Assembly (NCBI RefSeq): GCF_004114975.1
Contig: NZ_CP030051.1
Location: 5,704,001-5,768,000, forward strand
Source: Bradyrhizobium guangdongense
GTDB taxonomy: Bacteria > Pseudomonadota > Alphaproteobacteria > Rhizobiales > Xanthobacteraceae
Direction: 5' to 3'
Length of the DNA: 64,000 nucleotides
In this document: piece after piece, positions 45,644-54,902 of the stretch
Layout of the letters: every line of letters starts with the position of its first letter
Position numbering within the stretch: the first letter of the stretch is position 1
The notes under the pieces: model-generated
Database searches by the model: none
What the model was told of the DNA's origin: nothing
Seen by the model: the letters and a program-made list of their open reading frames with translations, nothing else
Translations under genes and position numbers: made by a program

Positions 45644-47047
45644 TCAGGCCGAGGGAGCGACTGACGCTCTTGCCGGGCGGCTCGGCCGGCCGGACACCCC
45701 TGGCCTCACGGCGATGACCGCCTTCAGGCCGCCGAGCTCCGAGCTGGAGAGCTCCAGGCCCCATCCGTACGCATCGAGGACGTCCTGCACGATGGCCAGG
45801 CCCAGGCCCGCAGCGCCGCCGCGCTGATCGAGGCGCACGCCACGTTCGAGCACGCGCGACAAGTGGGCCGGGTCAATGCCTTCGCCGTCGTCCTCGACGA
45901 CAACAGACGGCTGGCCGTCATTCGAGGTGATCCGGACCCGGCCTGCAGCATGGCGGGCCGCGTTTTCGATCAGATTGCCGAGCACTTCGGCGAGGTCGGT
46001 CCGATCAAGCGTGATGGTCAAGTCGTCGCGGATGAGGTTCTCGAACGCCACTCGCATGCCGTCGGGGGTGCGCGACATCGTCGCCACGATGGATTCGACG
46101 AGAGGCCTCACGACGGTGGACGTCGCGGCCTTCCCCCTTGCGTGGCCGCGAACCCTGGCCCGCGCGAGCTCGCGGTCGACATGGCGCCCCATGACCTCGC
46201 CGACAGCCTCGATGTCGCGGGCGATCTCGCGCTCGCCCCGCTCCCGGAGGCGTGAAGCGTCGGCGGCAAGGGCGGCGAGTGGCGTCTTCAGCCCATGGGC
46301 CAGATCCGCTGCGCGGCCGCGGGACCGCTCTATCTCGGCTTCCTGCGCATCGACGAGGGCGTTGACCTCCTCGACGAGCGGTTGGACTTCGCTCGGGACC
46401 GAGGACGGCAGATGCCGGCTGCGTCCTGCCCTGATATCGGCCACTCCCCGGCGCAGCGCGACCAGCGGATGCAGTCCGACGCCGACCTGGACCCAGGTCG
46501 CGAGGGCCAGTACGGAGCCGAGCAGGACGAGCGCGATGGAAAGATCCTTGGCGAAGGCCGAGGTCGCCGCCGTGACCCGCGCCAGGTCCTCCGCGACGGC
46601 AAGGCGTACGACCACCGGCTTCCCCTCCGCGGAAAGCGTCACCGCCCGTTCGGCGACCAGCACGCGCTGACCGCCCGGTCCATCCGCTTCGTGCTGATGC
46701 GTTTCACCGGGGCTCAGCCGATCCGCCGGCAGTTTCATGGCGGAATCCCACAGCGAGCGCGAACGCAGCAACTGCCCGCGATCATCGCTGACTTGCCAGT
46801 ACAACCCGGAGAGCGGATCGGCGAAGCGTGGATCGACCGGTGTCTGCGTGAGCACCAGCTTGCCCTGAGCATCCAAGTCGATGTTCGCGAGAAGCTGCTT
46901 CAGATGGACGTCGAGATCCTGAGCCAGGGTTCGCGAGACATGGCGTTGGAAGACGACGACGAGCGCGCCGCCAGCGATCGCAAGCGCGATCAGGATCGCA
47001 ACGATTCCGCCGGCGACCAACCGCAGCCTGAGCGAATGCCGGTTCAT
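45644..47047 (-). CDS. Sensor histidine kinase, PhoQ/OmpR-pair type
   Basis: 467 residues. Two membrane helices (about 10-32 and 168-190) enclose a periplasmic domain; a HAMP-like segment follows, and the dimerisation box with H is RAADLAHGLKTPLAALAAD (about 250). The ATPase domain has NLIENAARHA (N box), VEDDGEGI (G1) and AGLGLAIVQDV (G2). The sequence pattern is that of PhoQ-type kinases in rhizobia that sense envelope conditions such as acid or metal. The start overlaps the stop of the regulator gene by four bases, so the pair is translationally coupled. Confidence 0.88.
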   Translation of the reverse strand: MNRHSLRLRLVAGGIVAILIALAIAGGALVVVFQRHVSRTLAQDLDVHLKQLLANIDLDAQGKLVLTQTPVDPRFADPLSGLYWQVSDDRGQLLRSRSLWDSAMKLPADRLSPGETHQHEADGPGGQRVLVAERAVTLSAEGKPVVVRLAVAEDLARVTAATSAFAKDLSIALVLLGSVLALATWVQVGVGLHPLVALRRGVADIRAGRSRHLPSSVPSEVQPLVEEVNALVDAQEAEIERSRGRAADLAHGLKTPLAALAADASRLRERGEREIARDIEAVGEVMGRHVDRELARARVRGHARGKAATSTVVRPLVESIVATMSRTPDGMRVAFENLIRDDLTITLDRTDLAEVLGNLIENAARHAAGRVRITSNDGQPSVVVEDDGEGIDPAHLSRVLERGVRLDQRGGAAGLGLAIVQDVLDAYGWGLELSSSELGGLKAVIAVRPGVSGRPSRPARASVAPSA

Positions 47048-47709
47048 GCGGGCGCCTCCGGCATGAGATAGCCGAAGCCCCGCCGCGTTTCGATCGCTTC
47101 CGCGCCCAGCTTCTTGCGCACGCGCGCGACCAGCACCTCAAGCGTATTCGAATCGTGCTCTTCGCCGTGGCCATAGACGTTCTCGTCGATCTCCTGCTGC
47201 GAGACGACTCTTCCTCGATTGCGGAGGAGATGGGCGACCAGCCGATACTCGAGCGGAGAGAGCGTGATGGGCACGCCACGGCGGGTGACCTTCATCTGCC
47301 GCTCGTCGAGCGTGATCTCGCCCGCGGTGATGACCGAAGAGCCGTGCCCGGCAGAACGCCGCACGATGGAGCGCAGCCGCGCCAGCAACTCCTCCATCCG
47401 GAACGGCTTCGGCAGGTAGTCATCGGCCCCGGCGTCGATCCCGTCCACCCGCTCCGCCCAGCTTCCGCGCGCGGTGAGGACGAGGACGGGCATGTGCCGA
47501 CCGTTGGCGCGCCAGCGCTTCAGGACCGCAAGCCCATCCATTCCAGGCAGACCCAGATCGAGGATGACGGCTCCGAAGTCCTCGGTGTCGCCGAGGAACC
47601 AAGCGTCCTCGCCATTCGCGACCGTCTCGACCACGTAGCCGGAGGCTTCGAGCATTCGCGAGACATCCGACGCGATCCGCGGGTCGTCCTCGACAACAAG
47701 CACGCGCAT
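47044..47709 (-). CDS. OmpR/PhoP-type response regulator
   Basis: 221 residues. Receiver: D8-D9 (VVEDDP), phospho-acceptor D51 (AVILDLGLP), late K in LPKPF. Winged-helix DNA-binding domain at about 125-218 (ITLSPLEYRLVAHLL, ending VARVRKKLGAEAIETRRGFGYLM). ATG 47709 has AGGAG five bases upstream and is the first base pair past the end of the PepSY gene. Cotranscribed with the kinase and the PepSY gene. Confidence 0.9.
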   Translation of the reverse strand: MRVLVVEDDPRIASDVSRMLEASGYVVETVANGEDAWFLGDTEDFGAVILDLGLPGMDGLAVLKRWRANGRHMPVLVLTARGSWAERVDGIDAGADDYLPKPFRMEELLARLRSIVRRSAGHGSSVITAGEITLDERQMKVTRRGVPITLSPLEYRLVAHLLRNRGRVVSQQEIDENVYGHGEEHDSNTLEVLVARVRKKLGAEAIETRRGFGYLMPEAPA

Positions 47710-48023
47710 CACTTCTCCTTGGTTCGCTCGATTTCGCCGCTCTTCGCATCGACGTGGATCTCGAGCAGCCGGCCCGTGCCGTCGAGCACGCGGAGCTCGT
47801 ACATCCAGGCGCCAGCTTCGCGTTCGAGCTTCACGCCCACGACCTCCCCCGGAAGCTTCCCCTTCACCACATTGAGGATGTCGGCGTAAGGACGGATTTC
47901 GCCGGCCTCGACGGCCCGTTTCGCGTCATCGTGGTCGCGCGCGAACGCCGGCATCCCACCGCCCGCGCCCACAAGGGCGGCCGCAAGGATCAGGATATGG
48001 ATTCGGCGCAGTCTTGGGCACAT
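47709..48023 (-). CDS. PepSY-domain secreted protein
   Basis: 104 residues. Signal peptide at about 1-30 (RIHILILAAALVGAGGGMPAFA). The mature part is a PepSY module (DHDDAKRAVEAGEIRPYADILNVVKG, then LDGTGRLLEIHVDAKSGEI), which in some cases inhibits proteases or modulates sensor kinases. It is encoded directly upstream of the PhoP-like regulator and the kinase and overlaps it slightly, so it may tune that kinase in the periplasm. Confidence 0.82.
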   Translation of the reverse strand: MCPRLRRIHILILAAALVGAGGGMPAFARDHDDAKRAVEAGEIRPYADILNVVKGKLPGEVVGVKLEREAGAWMYELRVLDGTGRLLEIHVDAKSGEIERTKEK

Positions 48024-48170
48024 AAGAAGCTCGTCATCGGGAAGATATGGATGCCAGATATCACCTGACAAATAGCTGACGTAGCTCAACAGGTGTCCGT
48101 CAGGCCGCTTCTGGCAGGTTGCTCCGCATGGCCGGCGCATGGTGCGGCCGGCCACCGTCAGGAGATACCT

Positions 48171-48443
48171 ATGCGCAAGATCGCAATTCTTACCGTCGGC
48201 GCCGTGATCCTCGGGGCGGCCTCCGCCCAGGCCGGCAGCCTCGGCAAGCCGTGCACGTCGGCCCCGGAGGCTCAATGGCTGCCGATGGGGCAGTTGCAGG
48301 CCAAGGTCGAGGCCCAGGGCTACAAGGTCCAGAAGGCCAAGCTCAAGAACGCTTGCGGCGAACTCTATACGCTCGACAAGAACGGTCATCGGGTGGAGCT
48401 GTTCGTGGACCCGACCAACGGCCAGATCATCGGCCAGATGTAA
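48171..48443 (+). CDS. PepSY-like small secreted protein
   Basis: 90 residues with AGGAG six bases before ATG 48171. Signal peptide at about 1-21 (RKIAILTVGAVILGAASAQA); the mature part has two Cys residues and the sequence PMGQLQAKVEAQGYKVQKAK...ELYTLDKNGHRVELFVDPTNGQI, the PepSY_2 pattern. It is divergent from the PepSY-regulator-kinase operon and precedes a cytochrome b gene on its own strand. It is probably under control of the neighbouring two-component system, an inference from position. Confidence 0.82.
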   Translation: MRKIAILTVGAVILGAASAQAGSLGKPCTSAPEAQWLPMGQLQAKVEAQGYKVQKAKLKNACGELYTLDKNGHRVELFVDPTNGQIIGQM

Positions 48444-48453
48444 CGGTCCGCAA

Positions 48454-49020
48454 ATGAGAACCGTGAGCAACACGATCGGAGCCGGCGGCGCGATGCCGCC
48501 GGCCACGGTCAAGGTCTGGGATCCGTTCGTCCGGATCTTTCACTGGTCGCTGGCGAGCTTGTTCGTTCTGGCCTACGCCACCGGCGACGAGATCGAGCGG
48601 GTGCACGTCGCGGCCGGCTACGCCATCGCCGGCCTTCTCGCGATCCGCGTCATCTGGGGCTTCATCGGGCCGCGACATGCGCGCTTTTCGAACTTCGTTC
48701 GTCCGCCACGCGAGGTGCTGGCCTATCTTCGCGACGTCGCTCTCCTCAGGGCTCCCCGCTACATCGGACATAACCCCGCGGGCGGTGCCATGATCATCGC
48801 TCTCGTCGTCGCGCTGGCCGGCACGTGTGCGACGGGCTACATGATGACGACGGATGTCTACTGGGGCTCCAAGCTGATCGAACACGTCCACGAATTCCTG
48901 GCCAACCTGACCGTCGGCCTGGTCGTGGCGCATGTGCTCGGCGTGTTGATCGCAAGCTTGGAGCATCGCGAGAACCTGGTCGCGTCCATGATCTCCGGCC
49001 GCAAGAGAGCTGCCGACTAG
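48454..49020 (+). CDS. Cytochrome b561 family protein
   Basis: 188 residues with four membrane helices. Heme-ligand His residues are visible in FHWSLASLF (about 30), VHVAAGYAIA (about 52), KLIEHVHEFL (about 145) and VVAHVLGV (about 160), the b561/hydrogenase-b type pattern. It would pass electrons across the inner membrane to or from a quinone. ATG 48454 follows the PepSY-like gene by ten bases; ATG 48493 is an alternative. Its stop lies in the hairpin described separately. Confidence 0.85.
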   Translation: MRTVSNTIGAGGAMPPATVKVWDPFVRIFHWSLASLFVLAYATGDEIERVHVAAGYAIAGLLAIRVIWGFIGPRHARFSNFVRPPREVLAYLRDVALLRAPRYIGHNPAGGAMIIALVVALAGTCATGYMMTTDVYWGSKLIEHVHEFLANLTVGLVVAHVLGVLIASLEHRENLVASMISGRKRAAD

Positions 49021-49031
49021 GCAGCTCTCTT
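49003..49031 (+). terminator. Perfect 12-base hairpin over the cytochrome b stop codon
   Basis: Stem aagagagctgcc (49003-49014) pairs with ggcagctctctt (49020-49031) around the five-base loop gacta. The loop and stem contain the stop codon (49018-49020). No T run follows, so it may be an attenuator or a stabilising hairpin rather than a strong terminator. Confidence 0.6.
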
Positions 49032-49060
49032 CAAACCCAAACCACAACCAGGAGCGTCCT

Positions 49061-49756
49061 GTGCCAGCCACCCCTCACATCGAGAAGCACTTCACCGCCT
49101 CCGAAAGCGTCCGCGACGTCGTGATCGGGATGGCTGACGGCTTGACGGTCCCGTTCGCGCTGGCGGCGGGCCTTTCGGCGGCCGTCACCAACACGGACGT
49201 GATCGTCACTGCCGGATTGGCCGAGGTCGTCGCCGGTGCGATCGCGATGGGCCTTGGCGGGTATCTCGCCGCGCGCACGGATGCAGAGCATTACGCCGCT
49301 GAAGAACAGCGCGAACACCATGAAATCGATCACATGCACGAGCGGGAGATCGACGAGGTCGAGCAGATCTTCCGTGAGTATGGCCTTGAGGGCGATGCGC
49401 TCAAGTCGGTTGTCGGTGCTGTGGCGTCAAACCGGCAGCGATGGGTCGACTTCATGATGCGCTTCGAATTGGGTCTGGAGCGCCCCGACCCGAAGCGCGC
49501 GCCGATCAGCGCCGCCACGATCGGAGGCTCATACGTGGTCGGCGGTCTGATTCCGCTGGTGCCCTACATGTTCACCCAGAACATCGGGACAGCGCTGCAG
49601 ATCTCCGTCGCCGCGACCGGCGTCGCGTTGCTCTGCTTCGGGGCCGTCAAGGGGCACTTCACGGGCGTCAACAAGATCAAGTCGGCGTTGCAGACGTTGC
49701 TGGTAGGCGGATTGGCCGCCGGGGCGGCGTATTGGCTCGCGCATTTGTTCGGGTAA
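49061..49756 (+). CDS. VIT1/CCC1-family Fe/Mn transporter
   Basis: 231 residues with about five membrane helices. Typical first helix DVVIGMADGLTVPFALAAGLSAAV, then a cytoplasmic metal-binding loop (RTDAEHYAAEEQREHHEIDHMHEREIDEVEQIF, about 75-108) rich in Glu/His, as in VIT/CCC1 proteins. It should move Fe(II) or Mn(II) out of the cytoplasm by exchange for protons. GTG 49061 with GGAG upstream. Cotranscribed with the cytochrome b gene, which makes a redox link to iron plausible. Confidence 0.9.
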   Translation: MPATPHIEKHFTASESVRDVVIGMADGLTVPFALAAGLSAAVTNTDVIVTAGLAEVVAGAIAMGLGGYLAARTDAEHYAAEEQREHHEIDHMHEREIDEVEQIFREYGLEGDALKSVVGAVASNRQRWVDFMMRFELGLERPDPKRAPISAATIGGSYVVGGLIPLVPYMFTQNIGTALQISVAATGVALLCFGAVKGHFTGVNKIKSALQTLLVGGLAAGAAYWLAHLFG

Positions 49757-50021
49757 GCGCGCACCTTCGGGCGGGGAATTCCATTTGCGACGTCAGGGCG
49801 CGGCCTTTGTCACGGCCATGGGCGAGGCGACCCTTACGGCGCGATGGGGACATTGTCGGCGGGGCATTCCTCATCCGTCCATGCAGCGGCCCGTCATCGG
49901 CGGAGCTCGAGCAGGCATCTCCAACAAGCCATTGTTGCAAATCCGTCACTTGCGAATGAGAGAAGCTGCGAACCGCCGATTGCTGCTTGACCGCGGTTTT
50001 GAATAGGGCTGTTGAACGACG

Positions 50022-52064
50022 ATGAAGCGGATATGTCTCACAGGCGCAGTCGCAAGCCTCGCCCTTGCTGCGCCCGGTGCAGCGAGCGCGGCGGAGTCGT
50101 ATCCAGTCAAGGCTCCAAGGCCTGACGCTGCGGAATGGACCGGCTTCTATCTCGGCGGCCATTTCGGATATGCCGGCGGTCGGTCCAATTGGAGTGCGAA
50201 CGACGGCTTGTCCACCGTGAACGGATCGGCCGGCTTGTTCAGCGCCTATGACGCGTTCAAAGGGACAGGCAGCTATCTCTTCGGCGTGCAGGGCGGCTAC
50301 AATCTGATGCTGCCCTCGCGCTTCGTGATGGGTTTCGAGGCCGACTTGTCCGCCCCGAACACCATGGCGGGAGATCAGACCGTAACGTCGCTCTCCGGCG
50401 GGACCGCCAGCTATCGCGACACCGTCCTCGGCATGGGGACGGCGCGCGGCAGGCTCGGCTATGCCTTCGACCATTGGCTGCTCTATGCGACGGGGGGATT
50501 CGCCTGGTCCTATGACAGGCTGGAGCGGACGCAACTCGCGGGCACCCCACTGGTCGGCAGCGCGGCCATCGGCACCGTGGATACGGCCTTGACATGGCGC
50601 CTCGGCTGGGTCGCCGGCATCGGAGCCGAGCTGCCGGTCGCACCGCACTGGACGGCCAAGGCCGAATTCCTGGCTTCGGAGTTCGGCGATCACCACAAGA
50701 GCCTCGCAGCATCGGCAGAACAGCTGAACTCCGGCCTCTCGGTCCAACGTGTCCAGGTCGGGCTCAACTATCAGCTTGGTCCCGATCCCGCCCACACCGA
50801 CTTTGCCATCAAGGGCATCGCCCCCGCGGAGACCGATAATTTCGCCGTGCATGGGCAGACGACGATCGTCACGCAATATGCGCTGCCGTTCCGCGCGCCC
50901 TATGCCGGCCAGAACAGCCTCTCGCCCAATCAGGTGCGCGAGACATTCGATGCGGACCTCTTTGTCGGCTTCCGTCCCTGGGACGGCGGAGAAATCTGGA
51001 TCAATCCGGAAATCGACCAGGGCTTCGGTCTCAACGGCACATTCGGAGTGGCGGGCTTCCCGAGCGCGGAGGCCTACAAGGTCGGGTCCACCTATCCGTA
51101 TGCGAGGATTCCGCGCGCCTTTTTGCGGCAGACGATCGATCTCGGCGGCGACGTGCAGAAGGTCGAATCCGGGCCCATGCAGTTCGCGGGCTCCCAGACC
51201 AGCGATCGCCTCGTGCTCACCGTCGGCAAGTTCAGCGTCGTCGACATCTTCGACTCCAACAAATACGCGCACGATCCGCGCGGCGACTTCCTCAACTGGA
51301 CGCTGGTCAACACCGGGGCATTCGACTACGCCGCCGATGCCTGGGCCTTTACCTATGGCGCCGCGGCCGAGTGGTACACCGGCCCTTGGACCTTCCGTGC
51401 CGGCGTATTCGACGGGCCCGTGACGCCCAACAGCACAAACCTCGATCCGGCCTTCGGCCAATTCCAGATGGTTGGCGAAGTCGAGCGTCGCTACGAGGTC
51501 ATGGGGCAACCCGGCAAGATCGCCGTGACTGGCTATCTGACGCGCGCGCGGATGGGAAATTTCCAGGACGCCGTCGATCTTGCCAACCTGACCGGCGCCG
51601 CGCCGGACCTCTCGCTGGTGCGCACCTACACGAGCAAGCTCGGAATTGCCGGCAACATCGAGCAGCAGATCATACCCGGTGTCGGCCTGTTTGCACGAGC
51701 CGGTTACACGCCCGGCAGGCTGGAGGCCTACGCATTTACCGATGCAGACGCGACGCTCGCGGGTGGCGCCTCGATCTCCGGAAAATTCTGGAGCAGGCCG
51801 AACGACACGCTCGGGATAGCAGGCATTCGCAACACGATTTCCGCAACGCACCAGGCTTATTTCGCGACAGGCGGTTACAGCGCGCTGATCGGCGACGGGC
51901 AGCTTCCGCATCCGGGCGCCGAGAAGATCATGGAAATATACTACACGCTTCCGATCGCGGCGTGGACGCTCGGTTTCGATTATCAGTTCATCGACAACCC
52001 CGCCTACAATCGCGATCGTGGACCAGTCTCAGTCGTCGCGACTCGCTTGCATGCGCAGTTCTGA
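50022..52064 (+). CDS. Two-domain outer membrane porin (Omp25-like plus OprB-like)
   Basis: 680 residues. Signal peptide 1-23. Residues 35-250 form a first beta-barrel of the Omp25/OmpW type (GFYLGGHFGYAGG, TGSYLFGVQGGYNL and a late VQVGLNYQLG). Residues 285-680 form a second barrel of the carbohydrate-selective OprB type (FVGFRPWDGGEIWINPE, KFSVVDIFDSNKYAHDPRGDF). The C-terminal residue is Phe as in outer membrane proteins. Porins of this kind pass sugars. The fusion of the two barrels is unusual enough to report. No close ribosome site is evident. Confidence 0.82.
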   Translation: MKRICLTGAVASLALAAPGAASAAESYPVKAPRPDAAEWTGFYLGGHFGYAGGRSNWSANDGLSTVNGSAGLFSAYDAFKGTGSYLFGVQGGYNLMLPSRFVMGFEADLSAPNTMAGDQTVTSLSGGTASYRDTVLGMGTARGRLGYAFDHWLLYATGGFAWSYDRLERTQLAGTPLVGSAAIGTVDTALTWRLGWVAGIGAELPVAPHWTAKAEFLASEFGDHHKSLAASAEQLNSGLSVQRVQVGLNYQLGPDPAHTDFAIKGIAPAETDNFAVHGQTTIVTQYALPFRAPYAGQNSLSPNQVRETFDADLFVGFRPWDGGEIWINPEIDQGFGLNGTFGVAGFPSAEAYKVGSTYPYARIPRAFLRQTIDLGGDVQKVESGPMQFAGSQTSDRLVLTVGKFSVVDIFDSNKYAHDPRGDFLNWTLVNTGAFDYAADAWAFTYGAAAEWYTGPWTFRAGVFDGPVTPNSTNLDPAFGQFQMVGEVERRYEVMGQPGKIAVTGYLTRARMGNFQDAVDLANLTGAAPDLSLVRTYTSKLGIAGNIEQQIIPGVGLFARAGYTPGRLEAYAFTDADATLAGGASISGKFWSRPNDTLGIAGIRNTISATHQAYFATGGYSALIGDGQLPHPGAEKIMEIYYTLPIAAWTLGFDYQFIDNPAYNRDRGPVSVVATRLHAQF

Positions 52065-52133
52065 TTTTCTTTTCACGTGACGCTGCTATCTGATAGGATT
52101 CATTGATCAAGTCGATGACCGATCGGTGCTGCA

Positions 52134-52511
52134 ATGCGCAATTGGAAGCCGCACTCGTTGTCGCTGCTCGCGATCGTTTTCCTGGTGCAAGCGGCCTGCT
52201 TCCCGGGCACCGCGTTAGCGCTCGGAAGCTCCAGTTCGCACGACGGCCCGTGGAATCCCGATCACATCGATCGGTTGCCGCCCGACATTCGCAATACCGT
52301 GCTCCAGAGGTGTGGCGGGCGCGCTCAAGCCCTCCACTACTTCGGGACCTATCTCAACCAATCAACGACCGTCAGACTTCATTTCGAGAACGTGCGATGC
52401 GACGGCGACAAGGCATTCCGAAGGGGCGAGAGCTGCCTGCACGAGGAGTATGTTGCGTACGGAAGGCACTATCGTCTTGCGAAGCACTACTATGGCCCGT
52501 GCGATGATTGA
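52134..52511 (+). CDS. Small secreted hypothetical protein (125 aa)
   Basis: Signal peptide at about 1-29 (LSLLAIVFLVQAACFPGTALA). The mature part has four Cys residues (LQRCGG, NVRCDG, ESCLH, YGPCDD), which could give two disulphides, and several Tyr/His-rich segments (YGRHYRLAKHYYG). No known family. It is encoded after the porin, 69 bases downstream, perhaps from its own promoter. Confidence 0.65.
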   Translation: MRNWKPHSLSLLAIVFLVQAACFPGTALALGSSSSHDGPWNPDHIDRLPPDIRNTVLQRCGGRAQALHYFGTYLNQSTTVRLHFENVRCDGDKAFRRGESCLHEEYVAYGRHYRLAKHYYGPCDD

Positions 52512-52527
52512 TATAAGTTCGCCTGTA

Positions 52528-52550
52528 CCCCGCATGGCCAAGATGCGGGG
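52528..52550. terminator. Hairpin between convergent genes
   Basis: ccccgcat (52528-52535) pairs with atgcgggg (52543-52550) around a seven-base loop. It lies between the convergent ends of the secreted-protein gene and the P-type ATPase gene. No T run, so a weak terminator at best. Confidence 0.5.
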
Positions 52551-52566
52551 CGTATCCAGCGACCGC

Positions 52567-54870
52567 CTATGCCGCCACGGCTTCGTAGATATCCTCCTCC
52601 TGGGCCGTGTGCATGCGCACCAGCGTTTCGATCGCCTCGATTACCCGTTGAGCGTCACGGACGAGATAGCGATCGACCTTCTCTGACGGCAGATCCTCCA
52701 CGATCCGATCGAGCAGCCGCGTAAGATGCAGAATTTCGCGATGGGCGCGGCTCATGGCTGAGAGGCCGTGGTGATCGCGCAGCACTGTCGCAAGCTTCGG
52801 ATAGACGCTGTCCTCATCCGCGCGCTCGTGCATGACGACGCTGCTCTGAACGATGCGTTGAGCATCCCCGATCAACGCCGCGGCTGACTCGGGGGCTGCG
52901 TCATCCAGCGCATCGACGACCTTGCGCAAGCGATCGAGGTCCTTGAACAGGGCCTGATGATCGTGATGCAATGCCAAGCCCTGCTCCGCGGTGATGTGCG
53001 CACCGCCCCTGGCGAGCGGCGGAGCGAGCGCCCGCAGGGCGTTCAGAATGACGGCAACGTCGATGACCTCCTGGACGATGGCCGCAGGCACCGGTTCAAG
53101 CCAGCCAACGGCGGCGGCGAGCATCGCCAGCAATGACAACCCCATGCCGACAACAATGCTTTGCAAGGCAATGCGTCGGGCCCGTTGCGCGATGATAATG
53201 GCCTCGCCGACGCGATCGAGCCGGTCGGCCAAGATCACCACATCGGCGGCCTCGGACGAGGCGGTCGCGCCGCGCGCGCCGAGCGCGACTCCGATATCGG
53301 CCACGGCCAATGCCGGGGCGTCATTGATGCCATCGCCGACCATGATGGTCGGATGCAGCCTCTGTTCGGTGCGCACCGCCTCAACCTTGTCCGAAGGAAC
53401 GCGGTCGGCCAGCACGTCGTCGAGGTCGAGCGCCGCACCAATCGCCTGCGCCGCCGCGGCGCGATCGCCAGTGACCATCACCATTCGTGCGATCCCCGCA
53501 TCGCGCAGCAGGCGGATCGCCCGCGGCGTATCAGCCCGCAACTCGTCCGCCAGCAGCAGCGCGCCGATCGGGCGGCCATCCACGGCGACGAAGACGATGA
53601 GCGCCGAGCGCCACGAAGCGCGCCGGATCGCCCGCAGCTCCCACGCCGACAGTTCGCCACGCGAGCGCAGCAGTTCTCGCGAGCCCGCGGTGACCTGGCG
53701 CCCGTCGACCAGACCGCGCAAGCCGCTGCCCATGGTCTCCTTGACCTGTTCCGGCGCTTTCAGCTTGAGGCCGCGATCGAGGGCCGCAGCGACGACGGTC
53801 TTGGCAAGCACGTGATGCGAGGCCTGCTCGAGCGATGCGCCGAGCCGCAGGACCTCGTCGGGGTCTTCCCCCGGAGGAACCTCGATCGAAAGCAGCCGTG
53901 CCCCTCCGACGGTCAGGGTCCCGGTCTTGTCGAACAGCACCGTGTGAGCGCGGGCCAGCGCCTCCAGCGCCCCTCCCCCTTTGGCAAGAATGCCGCGCCG
54001 AGCCGCTCGCGCCACCCCGGCAATGAAGGCGACCGGTGCAGCCAGGATCAGCGGACAAGGCGTCGCCGCCACCAGCACGGCAAGGCTGCGCGTCAGATCA
54101 CCGGACAGGCGCCAGGCCAGGAAGGCGACGACGAGCGTCACCGGCAGAAGGACCAGCGCGAAACGATCGGCCATCCGCACGAAGGGAGCCTTCGCGGTTT
54201 GCGCCGCCGTCACCATGCGCACGATGCCCGAGTAGGTGCTCTCGCCTGCCGGTGCGGTCGCGGTCAACTCGAAAGTCTCGCCCGCATTCAGCGAACCGGA
54301 GAGAACCGCGCTGCCGCGTGTCTTCTCGACCGGGATCGGCTCGCCCGTAACCGCGGATTCGTCGATGGTCGCCGCGACCGAGCCAACGATGCCATCGACC
54401 GGCACGATCTCGCCGGCCCTCACCAGGAGCTCTTCGCCGACCAAGACTGCGTCAACCGGAATGTCCTCGATCCCACCATTGATTTTGCGGTGCGCCTGCC
54501 GCGGCGCCCGATCGACCAGGGAGTGCAGGTCGCGCTCGGCTCGTGCGATCGCAATATCCTCCAGCACGTTGCCGCCGGAATACATCAGCGCAACCACGGC
54601 CCCCGCAAGTGGCTGGCCGAGCGCCAACGCTGCGCTCATCGACAGCAGCGCAATCGCATCCACTCCGAAGCGACCGCTCAGAAGATCCCTGACGATCGAG
54701 ACGGCCAGTCCGCCGATCACGGGCGCGGTGCCGAGTTGCCATGCAATATCCGCGAGATCAGCGCGACCCGCCACTCCCGCGAGAAGACCCGCGGTCAATC
54801 CTGCGATTGCAATCGCAACCAGGCCCCATCGCAGGACCCGCTCTATGGATTTGGTCTCGCTCCACATCAC
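52567..54870 (-). CDS. P1B-5-type metal ATPase with C-terminal hemerythrin domain (Nia-like)
   Basis: 767 residues. ATPase core: DKTGT at 314-318, GDGINDAPAL at 512-521 and TGEP at 175-178. Transport-site signatures: T270-P-C-P in helix TM4 and QEVID at 600-604 in the following helix. This pair (TPCP and QExxD) is the P1B-5 pattern. A hemerythrin domain follows at about 625-767 with HHDHQALF, VVMHERADEDSVYP, AHREI and RMHTAQEEDIYE as possible iron ligands. The usual SEHPLA motif reads SHHVLA. Family members such as the Sinorhizobium meliloti Nia protein export Ni and Fe. A FixK/FNR-type box lies 33 bases upstream. Confidence 0.88.
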   Translation of the reverse strand: MMWSETKSIERVLRWGLVAIAIAGLTAGLLAGVAGRADLADIAWQLGTAPVIGGLAVSIVRDLLSGRFGVDAIALLSMSAALALGQPLAGAVVALMYSGGNVLEDIAIARAERDLHSLVDRAPRQAHRKINGGIEDIPVDAVLVGEELLVRAGEIVPVDGIVGSVAATIDESAVTGEPIPVEKTRGSAVLSGSLNAGETFELTATAPAGESTYSGIVRMVTAAQTAKAPFVRMADRFALVLLPVTLVVAFLAWRLSGDLTRSLAVLVAATPCPLILAAPVAFIAGVARAARRGILAKGGGALEALARAHTVLFDKTGTLTVGGARLLSIEVPPGEDPDEVLRLGASLEQASHHVLAKTVVAAALDRGLKLKAPEQVKETMGSGLRGLVDGRQVTAGSRELLRSRGELSAWELRAIRRASWRSALIVFVAVDGRPIGALLLADELRADTPRAIRLLRDAGIARMVMVTGDRAAAAQAIGAALDLDDVLADRVPSDKVEAVRTEQRLHPTIMVGDGINDAPALAVADIGVALGARGATASSEAADVVILADRLDRVGEAIIIAQRARRIALQSIVVGMGLSLLAMLAAAVGWLEPVPAAIVQEVIDVAVILNALRALAPPLARGGAHITAEQGLALHHDHQALFKDLDRLRKVVDALDDAAPESAAALIGDAQRIVQSSVVMHERADEDSVYPKLATVLRDHHGLSAMSRAHREILHLTRLLDRIVEDLPSEKVDRYLVRDAQRVIEAIETLVRMHTAQEEDIYEAVAA

Positions 54871-54902
54871 ATGATGATTATCTTCTGGAACCAGCCGGTT
54901 GT

